A DNA stretch of 64,000 nt from Chryseobacterium senegalense (lineage in GTDB: Bacteria; Bacteroidota; Bacteroidia; Flavobacteriales; Weeksellaceae), in the NCBI GenBank assembly GCA_001403755.1, contig CYUH01000014.1, forward strand, positions 124,001 to 188,000, written 5' to 3'. This document shows positions 53,030 to 62,126 of this stretch, piece after piece (the first letter of the stretch is position 1; each line of letters starts with the position of its first letter). The translations under genes and the position numbers were made by a program. The notes under the pieces were generated by a model. That model was not told the DNA's origin. It saw only the letters and a program-made list of their open reading frames with translations, and searched no databases.

Positions 53030-55411
53030 CTATTTATTGAAATCAATTTCTTCGCCAGTATTAATATTTTCATTAACGTTTTCTTCTTTCTTACCGGAAG
53101 ATCGTGGAGTATTATTTTGATTTTGTTCTACTTTTGGCGCTTTTAACTCATCAATGGTTTGTAGACCACCTTCGTCACCATATCCACCTAGCCCTTGGAG
53201 GTCGGAGCAACTGCCGGTCCAGTTTGAAGGTTTTACAAATTTATCTTCCGGAAGGATGCCGAGCGTTTTATCCGCCCACACTTTTTTCATGAAAATAGCC
53301 CAGATTGGAAGTGCCATTTTAGCTCCTTGTCCTTCGCCGGTTCCCCAGAAGTGGGTGGCGCGATCTTCCCAACCGACCCAAACTCCGGTCGCAAGATTTG
53401 GCGTAATTCCCATAAACCAACCATCGGAATTGTTCTGCGTAGTACCTGTTTTGGCGGCTATTTCAGTTCCCTTGGCGACGCCTCTTCTACCAAGTTCCCC
53501 AGAGGCTGTACCGAATTCTGCAACACCTTTCATTAAATCAATCATGGTGTAGGCATAAAGTTCGTTCATTACTTCTTTCAGTACTGGTTTTACTTCTTTA
53601 ATTACTCGTCCGTTGGCATCTTCAATACGCCAAATCATTTCAGGTTTTATGTAATTTCCGTAGTTGGCAAAAGTACTGTAAGCACCCAACATCTCATAAA
53701 TAGTAATGTCTGAAGAACCTAGAGCTACTGCATATTCATTCGGAATTTCTTCCGTAACACCTAAATCTCTAGCGGTCTGAATAACGCTTTTCGGCGTGGT
53801 CATTTCGATTAATCGTACCGCCACCGGGTTTTTCGAGTGAGCGAGTGCATCTTTTAAAGTAAGGCTTCCGCCTGATCCTTCAACGGTCCAAGTTCCTTTT
53901 CTGTAGGTTGCATTGGATACTGTAGAACAAGGTGTCATTCCGAGTTTCATAATAGCGGTGGCATACACGAAAGGTTTAAAGGTAGATCCTACCTGTCTTT
54001 TCCCTTGTTTAATGTGGTCATACTGGAAATGTTGCCAGTTGATTCCTCCCACCCACGCTTTGATTTCTCCGGTTCCCGGAACCATCGACATTAAACCTGC
54101 TTGTGCGATTTGTTTATGATAACGGATGGAATCCCAAGGTGACATTTCTACTTCTTCTTCGCCATCCCAAGTAAATCTGGAAGTTTTTACTGGTTTTTTA
54201 AAATCGAGCATGATAGAATCTTCAGATACGCCAGCATTTTTCAGCTGTTTATATCTTCCGGTTCTTTTTACCGCACTCATCATGATAGAATTGATTTCTT
54301 TATCATTAATGAGATAGAAAGGTCTTTGCTTTCTTCCTCGCTGTTCCGCATCGAAACGTTTTTGCAAATCGGTTAAATGTTCTTTTATGGCCTCTTCCGC
54401 ATAGGTTTGCATTTTGGAGTCCAGGGTTACATAGATTTTAAGACCATCTTTGAAAAGGTTTAAAGTTTTACCGGTTTTCTTTTCGTAATCTTTCAGATAG
54501 CCATCAATTTCTTTTCTTAAATAGAATTTGTAGTATGCTGAATATCCTTCATCAATCGATTTTACCGGATGATAATCTAAAACAATTGGTGTTTCTACAG
54601 CTTTTTGGTAGGTTTGTTGATCGAGATAGCCGGTTTTCAACATTTGATCTAAAACAACATCTCTTCTAGCTCTCGCGCGGGTTTCATTTCGCATCGGGTT
54701 ATTCTTCACCGGATTTTCGAGCATGGCAACAAACATCGCAGCTTCAGGCAGGGTAAGCTGAGAGGTTGGTTTATTAAAATAAATTCTGGAAGCCATTTCG
54801 ATTCCGTTTGCATTGTAAAGGAAATCGAACTTGTTGAAATATAGTGTAATAATCTCTTCCTTGGTATATCTTTTCTCCAAACTTACGGCTACAACCCATT
54901 CTTTGAGTTTTTGAAACGCTCTTTGGATTTTATTCTGGGAAACATTATCGGTAAATAAAAGTTTCGCAAGCTGTTGAGTGATCGTAGAACCACCTCCACG
55001 TTTACCACCGAATGCAACGGCTCTCGCAACGGACTGCAAATCAATTCCGGAGTGTTCTTTGAAGCGCTCATCTTCTTTTGCTTGAAGCGCGTAAATCAGA
55101 TAAGGTGGCAGATCTTTGTATGTTACCGGCTGTGTTTTCTCTTTTTCGAATTTTCCGAGAAGTTTTCCGTCGGAAGAATAGATTTCCGAAGCTACATAAA
55201 TATCAGGATTTTCCAGCTCTTTCACATCGGGCATGCTGCCAAGGAAACCTTGTGATACTGCAAAAAACAAAGCAGCTATCCCTATTACCACAGCAATGAG
55301 TGACATCCATACTAATTTCACCCATTTTTTCCAGCCAAGATTTTTTTCTTTTTTAGGAGGAAGCGGAAAGGTTTGCTTTGGTTTGCTTCCCATATTTGGT
55401 TTGTTTTCCAT
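53030..55411 (-). CDS. Class A penicillin-binding protein (PBP1A-type)
   Basis: Protein of 793 residues. A cytoplasmic Pro/Lys-rich N terminus precedes one membrane helix (residues 31-52). The GT51 glycosyltransferase domain has LQAKEDERFKEHSGID (catalytic Glu113) and RGGGSTITQQLAKLLF. The transpeptidase domain has STFKP (Ser476), SKN (526-528) and KTGTT (654-658). It polymerises and cross-links peptidoglycan at the outer face of the inner membrane. A Gly/Gln/Asn-rich tail of about 60 residues follows the transpeptidase. It is the third gene of the ricT-gldH-pbp1A leftward operon (8-nt gap to gldH). Confidence 0.96.
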   Translation of the reverse strand: MENKPNMGSKPKQTFPLPPKKEKNLGWKKWVKLVWMSLIAVVIGIAALFFAVSQGFLGSMPDVKELENPDIYVASEIYSSDGKLLGKFEKEKTQPVTYKDLPPYLIYALQAKEDERFKEHSGIDLQSVARAVAFGGKRGGGSTITQQLAKLLFTDNVSQNKIQRAFQKLKEWVVAVSLEKRYTKEEIITLYFNKFDFLYNANGIEMASRIYFNKPTSQLTLPEAAMFVAMLENPVKNNPMRNETRARARRDVVLDQMLKTGYLDQQTYQKAVETPIVLDYHPVKSIDEGYSAYYKFYLRKEIDGYLKDYEKKTGKTLNLFKDGLKIYVTLDSKMQTYAEEAIKEHLTDLQKRFDAEQRGRKQRPFYLINDKEINSIMMSAVKRTGRYKQLKNAGVSEDSIMLDFKKPVKTSRFTWDGEEEVEMSPWDSIRYHKQIAQAGLMSMVPGTGEIKAWVGGINWQHFQYDHIKQGKRQVGSTFKPFVYATAIMKLGMTPCSTVSNATYRKGTWTVEGSGGSLTLKDALAHSKNPVAVRLIEMTTPKSVIQTARDLGVTEEIPNEYAVALGSSDITIYEMLGAYSTFANYGNYIKPEMIWRIEDANGRVIKEVKPVLKEVMNELYAYTMIDLMKGVAEFGTASGELGRRGVAKGTEIAAKTGTTQNNSDGWFMGITPNLATGVWVGWEDRATHFWGTGEGQGAKMALPIWAIFMKKVWADKTLGILPEDKFVKPSNWTGSCSDLQGLGGYGDEGGLQTIDELKAPKVEQNQNNTPRSSGKKEENVNENINTGEEIDFNK

Positions 55412-55419
55412 AAATGATT

Positions 55420-55890
55420 TTACGGTTTTACAGATTCTATTTTTACGCCTATATCTTCAATTCCCTTCAAATTATCGGTTCTCATCCCATGGATAACTCC
55501 AATCTGATAATCTCCATTTTTAGGAAATTTGTAATTAATCTTATACTGAAACAATGTTTCTTTGGTGTCTCCGAATCCTTTTCCGATCCATTCGCCATTG
55601 GGTTTTGCCAATACATAATTTAAAGTATCTGTGACTTTTTTGTCGGATTTTGCTTCCCCAAAATTTACAATAAAACGAATATTGCTGTATGGATATTCAT
55701 TATTGTTTCTTACAACAAATATAATATTTTTTGGATGTTGGGCATCGTGTACTGTAAAGCCGAATTTCTGTTCGGTTTTTTTGTTCCAATTTCCGTTAAT
55801 GGGTTTTATATCAACGTTTTCCGAAGAGCTGTTGCACGCCATTAGCAGAACAAAACCGGAAATAACACCCAGGATTTTATACTTTATCAT
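55420..55890 (-). CDS. gldH: Gliding motility lipoprotein GldH
   Basis: Protein of 156 residues from the ATG at 55890. A longer frame from 55950 adds 20 residues without signal-peptide character, while the chosen start gives MIKYKILGVISGFVLLMAC with a good lipobox. Sequence such as FVVRNNNEYPYSNIRFIVNF and GEWIGKGFGDTKETLFQYKI matches GldH, a lipoprotein needed for gliding and type IX secretion in Flavobacterium. The start lies 14 nt inside the ricT-like gene, so translation is coupled. Together with sprE at 13.3 kb it shows that this organism has type IX secretion parts. Confidence 0.88.
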   Translation of the reverse strand: MIKYKILGVISGFVLLMACNSSSENVDIKPINGNWNKKTEQKFGFTVHDAQHPKNIIFVVRNNNEYPYSNIRFIVNFGEAKSDKKVTDTLNYVLAKPNGEWIGKGFGDTKETLFQYKINYKFPKNGDYQIGVIHGMRTDNLKGIEDIGVKIESVKP

Positions 55891-57190
55891 CACGTTTTGG
55901 CTGAAATTTCTTTTTAAATTTTTTCGGTTGCTGGTTTGGAGATTTCGCATTTTGAGGCTGGTTTGCAGGATTGTTGTTATTGCGTTTCTCGTTGGGTTTT
56001 GCAGCGGTTTTATTTTCAGGTTTTGGCTTCGGTGGATTAGGATTGTTTGGTTTCGGACCGTTGTTTGGCTTTTTTCGGTTTTGATTTTTTCCGGAATTTC
56101 GATTTTTTCTTTCGAAACGATCCATGTTGTTTTCCTGAATCAAATCAACTGTTTTCACTGGCAAGTCACTGGTTTTCATCTCTTCCAAAGGTGGTGTTTT
56201 TTCCCCTTTTTTGTTTTGAGCGATGAGTTTTTTCACCTCTTGAACATCCAAATCATACCAAGCCATCGAACGATCGGCATATGCAAACCACATTCTCTTT
56301 TTGAAAACGTCGATTTTAATGCAGAAAGCTTTTCCATTCACCGTATCAATCGTAGTTGATGAAGAAGGAAAATCGCTTAGCGCATCCAAATAACTATCGA
56401 GTTCGTAATTGAGACAACATTTTAGTTTTCCACATTGTCCGGCAAGTTTCTGAGGATTGATCGACAATTGCTGATATCTCGCCGCATTGGTATTCACCGA
56501 TCGAAAATCGGTTAACCAAGTTGAACAACACAGTTCTCTTCCGCAAGATCCGATACCGCCAACTTTCGCGGCTTCCTGTCGAAAACCGATTTGTTTCATA
56601 TCGATTTTGGTACGGAACGCAGAAGCAAATTCCTTAATTAATTGCCTGAAATCCACTCGGTTATCGGCGGTGTAATAGAAGGTGACTTTTGCGCCATCTC
56701 CTTGGTACTCAACATCGGTAATCTTCATATCAAGATTCAGGGCATGTGAAATTTTTCTTGCCTGAATTTTTACAGATTCCTCTTTTGCGCGTACTTCCTG
56801 CCAAACTTCAATATCTTTTTGGTTCGCTAATCGGTAAATTTTCAGAGGGTTTTCTTCAGAAAAATCTTTCTTTTTCATCTGAATTTTCACCAATTCCCCT
56901 GTTAGGCTTACTACACCTATATCGTGACCCGGGCTAGATTCTACTGTGACAATGCTTCCTATATGAAGCGGTAAATTGTTGGTATTTTTATAAAAAAATT
57001 TACGATCGTTCTTGAATCTCACTTCAACAAAATCGGTAGCAGATTTTGATGGATTGTTGACATTCGAGAGCCAATCGAAAACACTTAATTTATAGCTGTT
57101 TCCACAAGTATTTACATTTTCACAGCCATTCGCAGATTTTGTTCCGCATGAATGGGACGAATCGCCGGATGTTTTGCATCCACAACTCAT
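55877..57190 (-). CDS. ricT: PSP1-domain / RicT-like protein
   Basis: Protein of 437 residues. The N terminus is cysteine-rich (MSCGCKTSG, HSCGTKS, NTCGNS). The PSP1/RicT core (residues about 50-265) carries DFVEVRFKNDRKFFYKN, VGGIGSCGRELCCSTWLTDF and GQCGKLKCCLNYEL, the cysteine set that binds Fe-S clusters in the RicAFT (YmcA-YlbF-YaaT) complex of Bacillus. The last 90 residues are a disordered Asn/Pro/Lys-rich tail. RicT acts in RNA processing in Firmicutes; the role in Bacteroidota is not established. It leads the operon with gldH and pbp1A. A TAAATTTG element lies 22 nt upstream. Confidence 0.88.
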   Translation of the reverse strand: MSCGCKTSGDSSHSCGTKSANGCENVNTCGNSYKLSVFDWLSNVNNPSKSATDFVEVRFKNDRKFFYKNTNNLPLHIGSIVTVESSPGHDIGVVSLTGELVKIQMKKKDFSEENPLKIYRLANQKDIEVWQEVRAKEESVKIQARKISHALNLDMKITDVEYQGDGAKVTFYYTADNRVDFRQLIKEFASAFRTKIDMKQIGFRQEAAKVGGIGSCGRELCCSTWLTDFRSVNTNAARYQQLSINPQKLAGQCGKLKCCLNYELDSYLDALSDFPSSSTTIDTVNGKAFCIKIDVFKKRMWFAYADRSMAWYDLDVQEVKKLIAQNKKGEKTPPLEEMKTSDLPVKTVDLIQENNMDRFERKNRNSGKNQNRKKPNNGPKPNNPNPPKPKPENKTAAKPNEKRNNNNPANQPQNAKSPNQQPKKFKKKFQPKRDDKV

Positions 57191-57212
57191 ATTTATATAT
57201 AATTATCTACTG

Positions 57213-57220
57213 CAAATTTA
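57213..57220 (-). promoter_or_regulatory. -7 element TAAATTTG for the ricT-gldH-pbp1A operon
   Basis: Exact TANNTTTG match on the minus strand, 22 nt upstream of the ricT ATG. Confidence 0.55.
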
Positions 57221-57576
57221 GTATAAATTTATTTTGCAGATAACAAAGCGTTTTGTTTTCGCTTAAAGATTTTCAGTTTTCATCATTTATTTGATATTAT
57301 TATAGATAATTCATAAATATTGGTAATATTATGCAAATCATATAATTTGAAATTGAAGAATTGTTATGGTTTTCATTCTATTATTTAATTTAAATAAAAG
57401 TTTAATTTTCATAGAAATATATTTGTGAAGTATTGTAAATACTGACTTTATTGGATGTAAGAATTTTCGTAATAATTAAACAATGGGATCAACTTAGCAT
57501 TCGTTTAAAATTATTTATGATTTATTAACATTTGTTTAAAAAATAATTTTATATTTGGAACATTAATAATGATTTT
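57221..57576. other. AT-rich divergent intergenic region
   Basis: Non-coding gap between ricT and the FadL-like gene. Very AT-rich, with repeated TTTAAAT and TTAAC-type words and no plausible reading frame. The only element I can point to is TATATTTG at 57550-57557, an exact -7 match 19 nt before the FadL-like start, with a TTG at 57532-57534 (15-nt spacer). The length may reflect regulation of the outer-membrane protein gene. Confidence 0.5.
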
Positions 57577-58815
57577 ATGAAAAAAATAATTTTAACAACA
57601 GCATTGTTAGCAGGTTTCCTTGCTCAAGCCGGAGGCTTTAGAGTTTCTTTACAAGGGGTTAAGCAATTAGCAATGGCTCATACCAGTGCGCATGCAGAAG
57701 ATGCGAGTGTTGCTTTCTTCAATCCTGCAGGTATATCTTTTATTCCAGCTAAATTAAGTGTAGCAGCAGGAGGGTTTGGTGCAAAATCTCATGTAACTTA
57801 TCAAAATTTATCTACACTTAGTTCTTATGAAACAAATAGCCCAATTGGAACTCCGATATATGCTGCTGTAGCATATAAGGTTCTGGATAATGTTTCATTA
57901 GGTTTTAGCTTTTCTACACCATTTGGAAGTACGATTGAGTGGCCTGCCGATTGGGCTGGAAAAGAAATCGTACAACGTTTGGAATTGAAATCGTTTTATT
58001 TCCAACCCATGGTTTCATTTAAATTAGCACCTTGGGCATCTGTGGGAGGTAGCTATATTTATGCGAAAGGAACTGTAAATTGGGACAAAGCAGTAACGCA
58101 ATTAGGCGGCACACTTAATCTGAAAGATGAAAAAGCATCAGGAAGCGGATTTGGATTAGGATTTTATTTTCAACCCAATGACAAATTGGATGTGAGTATC
58201 GCTTATCGTTCACCAATTGATATGGAAGCGAAAAAAGGAGTAGTAAGTTTTGATGTTTCTTCAGCATTGTATCCTGCGCTAGGTTTGGATGCATCTGGTC
58301 AAGATGCTTTTACAGCAACTTTGCCTTTGGTGGACGAATATACCATTGGTGTTACTTATAAAGTTACACCGAAATGGTTAATTTCCGGAGACTTTAACTA
58401 TAGCGGATGGGATCAGTACAATCGACTGAAATTAGATTTTGCAAACGCACCAATTGGAAACCAACCAGATGATCCTACGGTTTTGGTAAGTCCAAAAAAT
58501 TTCAAATCTACCCAGACCTGGAGAATAGGAACTCAATATCAAATTAATGATATGATTGCGGCTCGCGCTGGATACTATTACGATCAATCTCCTTATTCTG
58601 ACGAAAATTTCCAAGCAGAAACTCCATCTTTTGACTCCAATGTGATTACTGCAGGTTTAGGATTTAAGTTTGCCAAAAGTTTTGGAGTAGATGTAGCAGG
58701 TGGTCTGGCACTACCAAAAAGTAGAAAAGTGAACAATGCTTATTCAGATTTCTACGGACAGGCAAAAGCTAAGGCTTACTATTTCGGGTTAGGTCTATCT
58801 TATAACGCATTTTAA
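57577..58815 (+). CDS. OmpP1/FadL-family outer-membrane transporter
   Basis: Protein of 412 residues with a signal peptide (MKKIILTTALLAGFLAQAGG). The FadL family start GGFRVSLQGVKQLAMAHTSAHAEDASVAFFNPAGISF is recognisable in pieces, with the N-terminal NPA motif of FadL/TodX proteins, followed by a 14-strand-type barrel ending YYFGLGLSYNAF. It should admit long-chain fatty acids or other hydrophobic compounds through the outer membrane. The SGNH lipoprotein gene follows after 14 nt, an arrangement that suggests release of a lipid ligand at the cell surface. Confidence 0.93.
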   Translation: MKKIILTTALLAGFLAQAGGFRVSLQGVKQLAMAHTSAHAEDASVAFFNPAGISFIPAKLSVAAGGFGAKSHVTYQNLSTLSSYETNSPIGTPIYAAVAYKVLDNVSLGFSFSTPFGSTIEWPADWAGKEIVQRLELKSFYFQPMVSFKLAPWASVGGSYIYAKGTVNWDKAVTQLGGTLNLKDEKASGSGFGLGFYFQPNDKLDVSIAYRSPIDMEAKKGVVSFDVSSALYPALGLDASGQDAFTATLPLVDEYTIGVTYKVTPKWLISGDFNYSGWDQYNRLKLDFANAPIGNQPDDPTVLVSPKNFKSTQTWRIGTQYQINDMIAARAGYYYDQSPYSDENFQAETPSFDSNVITAGLGFKFAKSFGVDVAGGLALPKSRKVNNAYSDFYGQAKAKAYYFGLGLSYNAF

Positions 58816-58829
58816 GAATTATTTTAATT

Positions 58830-60317
58830 ATGAAAAGAATATTAATTTCAACAATAGCTGTTTCCGCTTTACTATTTAATGTAAGCTGTGACACCAATTT
58901 CGACCAGGATGTTAACGATGTGGTTGTATCCAAAGGAGATGCAGATTTTACCAAATTTGTGGCTCTGGGTAATTCACTTACTTCGGGTTACCGTGATAAT
59001 GCTTTATACATCGATGGGCAAAACGAATCTTTTCCAAGTATGATTGCTAAACAAATGCAATTAGCTGGTGGTGGTGAATTCAAGCAACCAATGATGTCTG
59101 ATAATTTGGGAGGAATCCCTGCTGTCGGATTAGGCAACAAATTAGTTTTGGCAGTAAATCCTACTACTGGTGCTTTAGGGCCAGTTGCAGCTACAGGTAC
59201 TGCGACCAATACTATCGCGAGTATTTTCTCCGCAGGTCCTTATCAAAACATTGGTGTTCCAGGTGCTAAATCCTATCACTTACTTGCTCCGGGATATGGT
59301 AGCGCAGCAGGATTGCAAACAGGAACTGCAAATCCTTATTTCGTAAGGTTTGCTTCTTCAGCAACCACAACTGTTGTTGCAGATGCAATGGCTCAGAATC
59401 CTACATTCTTCTCTCTTTGGATCGGAAACAATGATGTTTTAGGATATGCTACTTCCGGTGGAGATGGTTCTAATCCAATCACTTCAGAAGCTTTATTTAC
59501 TCAGGCTTATAATGGATTAATTGCTACGCTTACTTCCAATGGAGCGAAAGGAGTAGTCGCTAATATCCCAAATGTAACTGCAATTCCATTCTTTACCACT
59601 GTTCCTTATAACCCGGTTCCGTTGGATGCAGCTTCTGTTACCGCGCTTAATCAGCAAGTTTTCGGTCCTTTAAAGCAAATTCTTACTGCTTATGGACAAG
59701 GAAGCCGTCTTAATTTAGTGAAGGCTACCCAAAATCCAGTTTTGTTGAAGGATGAATCATTAACCAATCTTTCAGCAGAAATTACAACAGCATTAGTTGC
59801 AGCGGGTGTTCCGGCTCAGCAAGCAGGTTTAATGGGGATTGTGTATGGTCAAGCGAGACATGCTACTTCAGCCGATTTATTACCATTAACTACAAGTTCA
59901 GTAATTGGTACAGCTCCAAGCTCTCCTTATGCTGTAGCTCCATTCAACAAATATGGGGTAACTTTCCCATTGGAGGATAAGCACGTACTTTCTAGCATCG
60001 AAAAAGATGAAGTTTTAGCTGCCACTGCTACCTTTAATGGTGTGATTAAAGCTGCAGCAACTGCTAAAGGGCTTGCTTTTGTAGACGCAAATGCTAAAAT
60101 GCTCGAACTTGCGAAGACTTCAGGAATCCAATTTGATGGGGTGAAATATACCGCTACATTTGTTACCGGAGGAACCTTTTCTTTAGATGGCGTACACCTT
60201 ACCGGTAGAGGTTATGCTTTAATTGCCAATGAATTTATCAAGTCAATTAATGCAAAATACCATTCTACGCTCCCTATGGTAAATGTGAATAGCTACTCAG
60301 GAGTTCAGTTTCCTTAG
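58830..60317 (+). CDS. SGNH-hydrolase lipoprotein
   Basis: Protein of 495 residues with a lipobox (LLFNVSC, Cys20). SGNH motifs are visible: block I FVALGNSLTSGYRD with Ser49 (GNS replaces the common GDS), block III WIGNNDVLGYA (around 197-207), and block V SLDGVHLTGRGYALIAN with the Asp/His pair near 453 and 456. The middle is Ala/Thr/Gly-rich with an insertion of about 150 residues. It is likely a surface or periplasmic esterase/lipase. It is co-transcribed with the FadL-type transporter (14-nt gap), so substrate release followed by uptake is a reasonable inference. Confidence 0.88.
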   Translation: MKRILISTIAVSALLFNVSCDTNFDQDVNDVVVSKGDADFTKFVALGNSLTSGYRDNALYIDGQNESFPSMIAKQMQLAGGGEFKQPMMSDNLGGIPAVGLGNKLVLAVNPTTGALGPVAATGTATNTIASIFSAGPYQNIGVPGAKSYHLLAPGYGSAAGLQTGTANPYFVRFASSATTTVVADAMAQNPTFFSLWIGNNDVLGYATSGGDGSNPITSEALFTQAYNGLIATLTSNGAKGVVANIPNVTAIPFFTTVPYNPVPLDAASVTALNQQVFGPLKQILTAYGQGSRLNLVKATQNPVLLKDESLTNLSAEITTALVAAGVPAQQAGLMGIVYGQARHATSADLLPLTTSSVIGTAPSSPYAVAPFNKYGVTFPLEDKHVLSSIEKDEVLAATATFNGVIKAAATAKGLAFVDANAKMLELAKTSGIQFDGVKYTATFVTGGTFSLDGVHLTGRGYALIANEFIKSINAKYHSTLPMVNVNSYSGVQFP

Positions 60318-60340
60318 AAGTAATATTCAATAATTAATTT

Positions 60341-60378
60341 TAAAACCACCGGAATTCTTTCCAGTGGTTTTATTTTTT
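60341..60378 (+). terminator. Terminator after the SGNH lipoprotein gene
   Basis: Stem AAAACCACCGG / CCaGTGGTTTT with one mismatch, followed by ATTTTTTTA. The T run leads directly into the -7 element of prs. Confidence 0.85.
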
Positions 60379-60386
60379 TAAATTTG
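60379..60386 (+). promoter_or_regulatory. -7 element TAAATTTG for prs
   Basis: Exact TANNTTTG match 21 nt before the prs ATG, fused to the T run of the preceding terminator. Confidence 0.5.
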
Positions 60387-60407
60387 CACATCTAAAAAAA
60401 AGTAAAA

Positions 60408-61346
60408 ATGGCTGATCAGGCAAGTTATCTCTTTTCCACAAGAACCAGTAAAGTTTTGGCGGAAAAAATTGCTCAACACTATGGGCAGGAAATGGGGAAA
60501 ATCAATTTCCAAGAATTTAGTGACGGAGAATTTGAACCGGTTTTGGATCAATCCGTTAGGGGAGGAAGGGTTTTTTTAATAGGATCTACTTTCCCACCGG
60601 CGGACAATCTTTTGGAACTTCTATTAATGATTGATGCCGCCAAAAGAGCATCTGCTAAAAGCATTACAGTGGTTCTACCATACTATGGTTTAGCAAGACA
60701 AGATAGAAAAGACAAGCCAAGAGCACCGATAGGAGCAAAATTGGTTGCAAATCTTCTAACTGCCGCGGGTGCTACAAGAATTATGACCATGGATTTGCAT
60801 GCCGATCAAATTCAGGGATTCTTTGAAATTCCAGTAGATCATCTTTATGCTTCCTCAATTTTTATTGAATATATTCAATCATTACAATTAGATAATCTTA
60901 CCATTGCTTCACCGGACATGGGAGGAGCGAAAAGAGCAAAAAATTACGCAGGTCACCTCGGTGCGGAAGTAGTGATTGCCTACAAAGAGAGAAAGAAAGC
61001 CAATGTAATCGAAGAAATGTTCCTAATTGGAGATGTCGTAGGAAAAAATGTGATCCTGATCGATGATATGATCGATACTGCGGGAACACTTTGCAAAGCT
61101 GCCGATATTTTAATGGAAAAAGGAGCGAAAAGCGTTCGTGCCATGGCAACGCATGCCGTTCTTTCAGGCAAAGCTTATGAAAATATAGAAAAATCTAAAA
61201 TTTCAGAAGTTATTGTAACCGATACCATTCCTGTGAAAAGCGAATTATCATCCAAAATAAAAGTGCTTTCGTGTGCAGAATTATTTGCAGATGTAATGAA
61301 AATGGTACACGAACACAAATCGATCAGCGATAAATTTATTATTTAA
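60408..61346 (+). CDS. prs: Ribose-phosphate pyrophosphokinase
   Basis: Protein of 312 residues, standard length. Motifs are FSDGEFEPVLDQSVRG, the flexible loop and ATP segment YYGLARQDRKDKPRAPIGAK in order, TMDLHADQIQGFF, and the PRPP-binding loop VILIDDMIDTAGTL. It makes PRPP from ribose-5-phosphate and ATP for nucleotide, His and Trp synthesis, linking to rpiB, guaC, tdk and surE in the window. It has its own -7 element, and rplY follows 47 nt later with another. Confidence 0.98.
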   Translation: MADQASYLFSTRTSKVLAEKIAQHYGQEMGKINFQEFSDGEFEPVLDQSVRGGRVFLIGSTFPPADNLLELLLMIDAAKRASAKSITVVLPYYGLARQDRKDKPRAPIGAKLVANLLTAAGATRIMTMDLHADQIQGFFEIPVDHLYASSIFIEYIQSLQLDNLTIASPDMGGAKRAKNYAGHLGAEVVIAYKERKKANVIEEMFLIGDVVGKNVILIDDMIDTAGTLCKAADILMEKGAKSVRAMATHAVLSGKAYENIEKSKISEVIVTDTIPVKSELSSKIKVLSCAELFADVMKMVHEHKSISDKFII

Positions 61347-61357
61347 AAAATAATCTT

Positions 61358-61365
61358 TATCTTTG
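61358..61365 (+). promoter_or_regulatory. -7 element TATCTTTG for rplY
   Basis: Exact TANNTTTG match 28 nt before the rplY ATG. Confidence 0.55.
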
Positions 61366-61393
61366 CACCCTTAAAATTTTTTAAATTATTATA

Positions 61394-62032
61394 ATGAAAT
61401 CAATTACAATTCAAGGTACAAAAAGAGAAAGCGTGGGCAAAAAGTCTACTAAAGCTTTACGTGATGCTGAATTAGTTCCTTGTGTTGTTTACGGAGGAGC
61501 CGAAACTTTAAATTTTTCTGCTGAGGAAAGATCTTTCAAAGGTTTGGTTTATACTCCCGACGCACACACGGTATCTATTGAGGTTGACGGACAAACTATT
61601 CCTGCAGTACTTCAGGACATCCAGTTTCACCCAATCACCGACAAAATTCTTCACGCAGATTTCTATCAACTAGCTGATGATAAGCCAGTAGTAATGGAAG
61701 TTCCTGTAAGACTTACCGGTCGTGCAAAAGGGGTTGTTTCCGGTGGTGCACTTCGTCAATCTTTCAGAAAATTGAAGTTGAAAGCACTTCCTGCAAACTT
61801 ACCAGACGAAATCGTGGTAGATGTTACTCCTCTTAAAATTGGTAACAAACTTTATGTTGGAGATATCAAAACTGAAGGATTCACATTCATGCATCCAGAC
61901 AATGCAGTAGTAGTTGCTGTGAAGATGTCTAGAACCGCAATGAAAGGTGGTGCAGTAGTAGAAGATGATGATGAAGAAGAAACTGCAGCAGAAGGTGAAG
62001 CTCCAGCAGCAGAAGCTACAAGCGCAGAATAA
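61394..62032 (+). CDS. rplY: Ribosomal protein bL25 (Ctc form)
   Basis: Protein of 212 residues, the long CTC-type L25. Residues 1-95 are the 5S rRNA-binding domain ([31 protein letters not shown] in pieces), residues 96-185 the C-terminal beta domain, and the last 30 residues an acidic Ala/Glu tail ([19 protein letters not shown]) common in Bacteroidota. It binds 5S rRNA in the 50S subunit. It follows prs, an order found in many bacteria. A terminator follows. Confidence 0.96.
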   Translation: MKSITIQGTKRESVGKKSTKALRDAELVPCVVYGGAETLNFSAEERSFKGLVYTPDAHTVSIEVDGQTIPAVLQDIQFHPITDKILHADFYQLADDKPVVMEVPVRLTGRAKGVVSGGALRQSFRKLKLKALPANLPDEIVVDVTPLKIGNKLYVGDIKTEGFTFMHPDNAVVVAVKMSRTAMKGGAVVEDDDEEETAAEGEAPAAEATSAE

Positions 62033-62054
62033 TATTCTCGAAATAGTATAATAT

Positions 62055-62086
62055 ATCCCATCAATTTTTTGATGGGATTTTTTTAT
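62055..62086 (+). terminator. Terminator after rplY
   Basis: Perfect 10-bp stem ATCCCATCAA / TTGATGGGAT around TTTT, followed by a T run. Confidence 0.92.
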
Positions 62087-62126
62087 TGATTTTTTTAAGT
62101 AATTTTACATTATAATATAAAAAACA

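Noticed and set aside
55631..56359. A 242-codon plus-strand frame opposite gldH and ricT
   Set aside because: It is the antisense of two genes with recognised motifs, and its Phe/Arg/Ile-rich sequence reflects the Asn/Lys/Pro-rich tail of the RicT-like protein.
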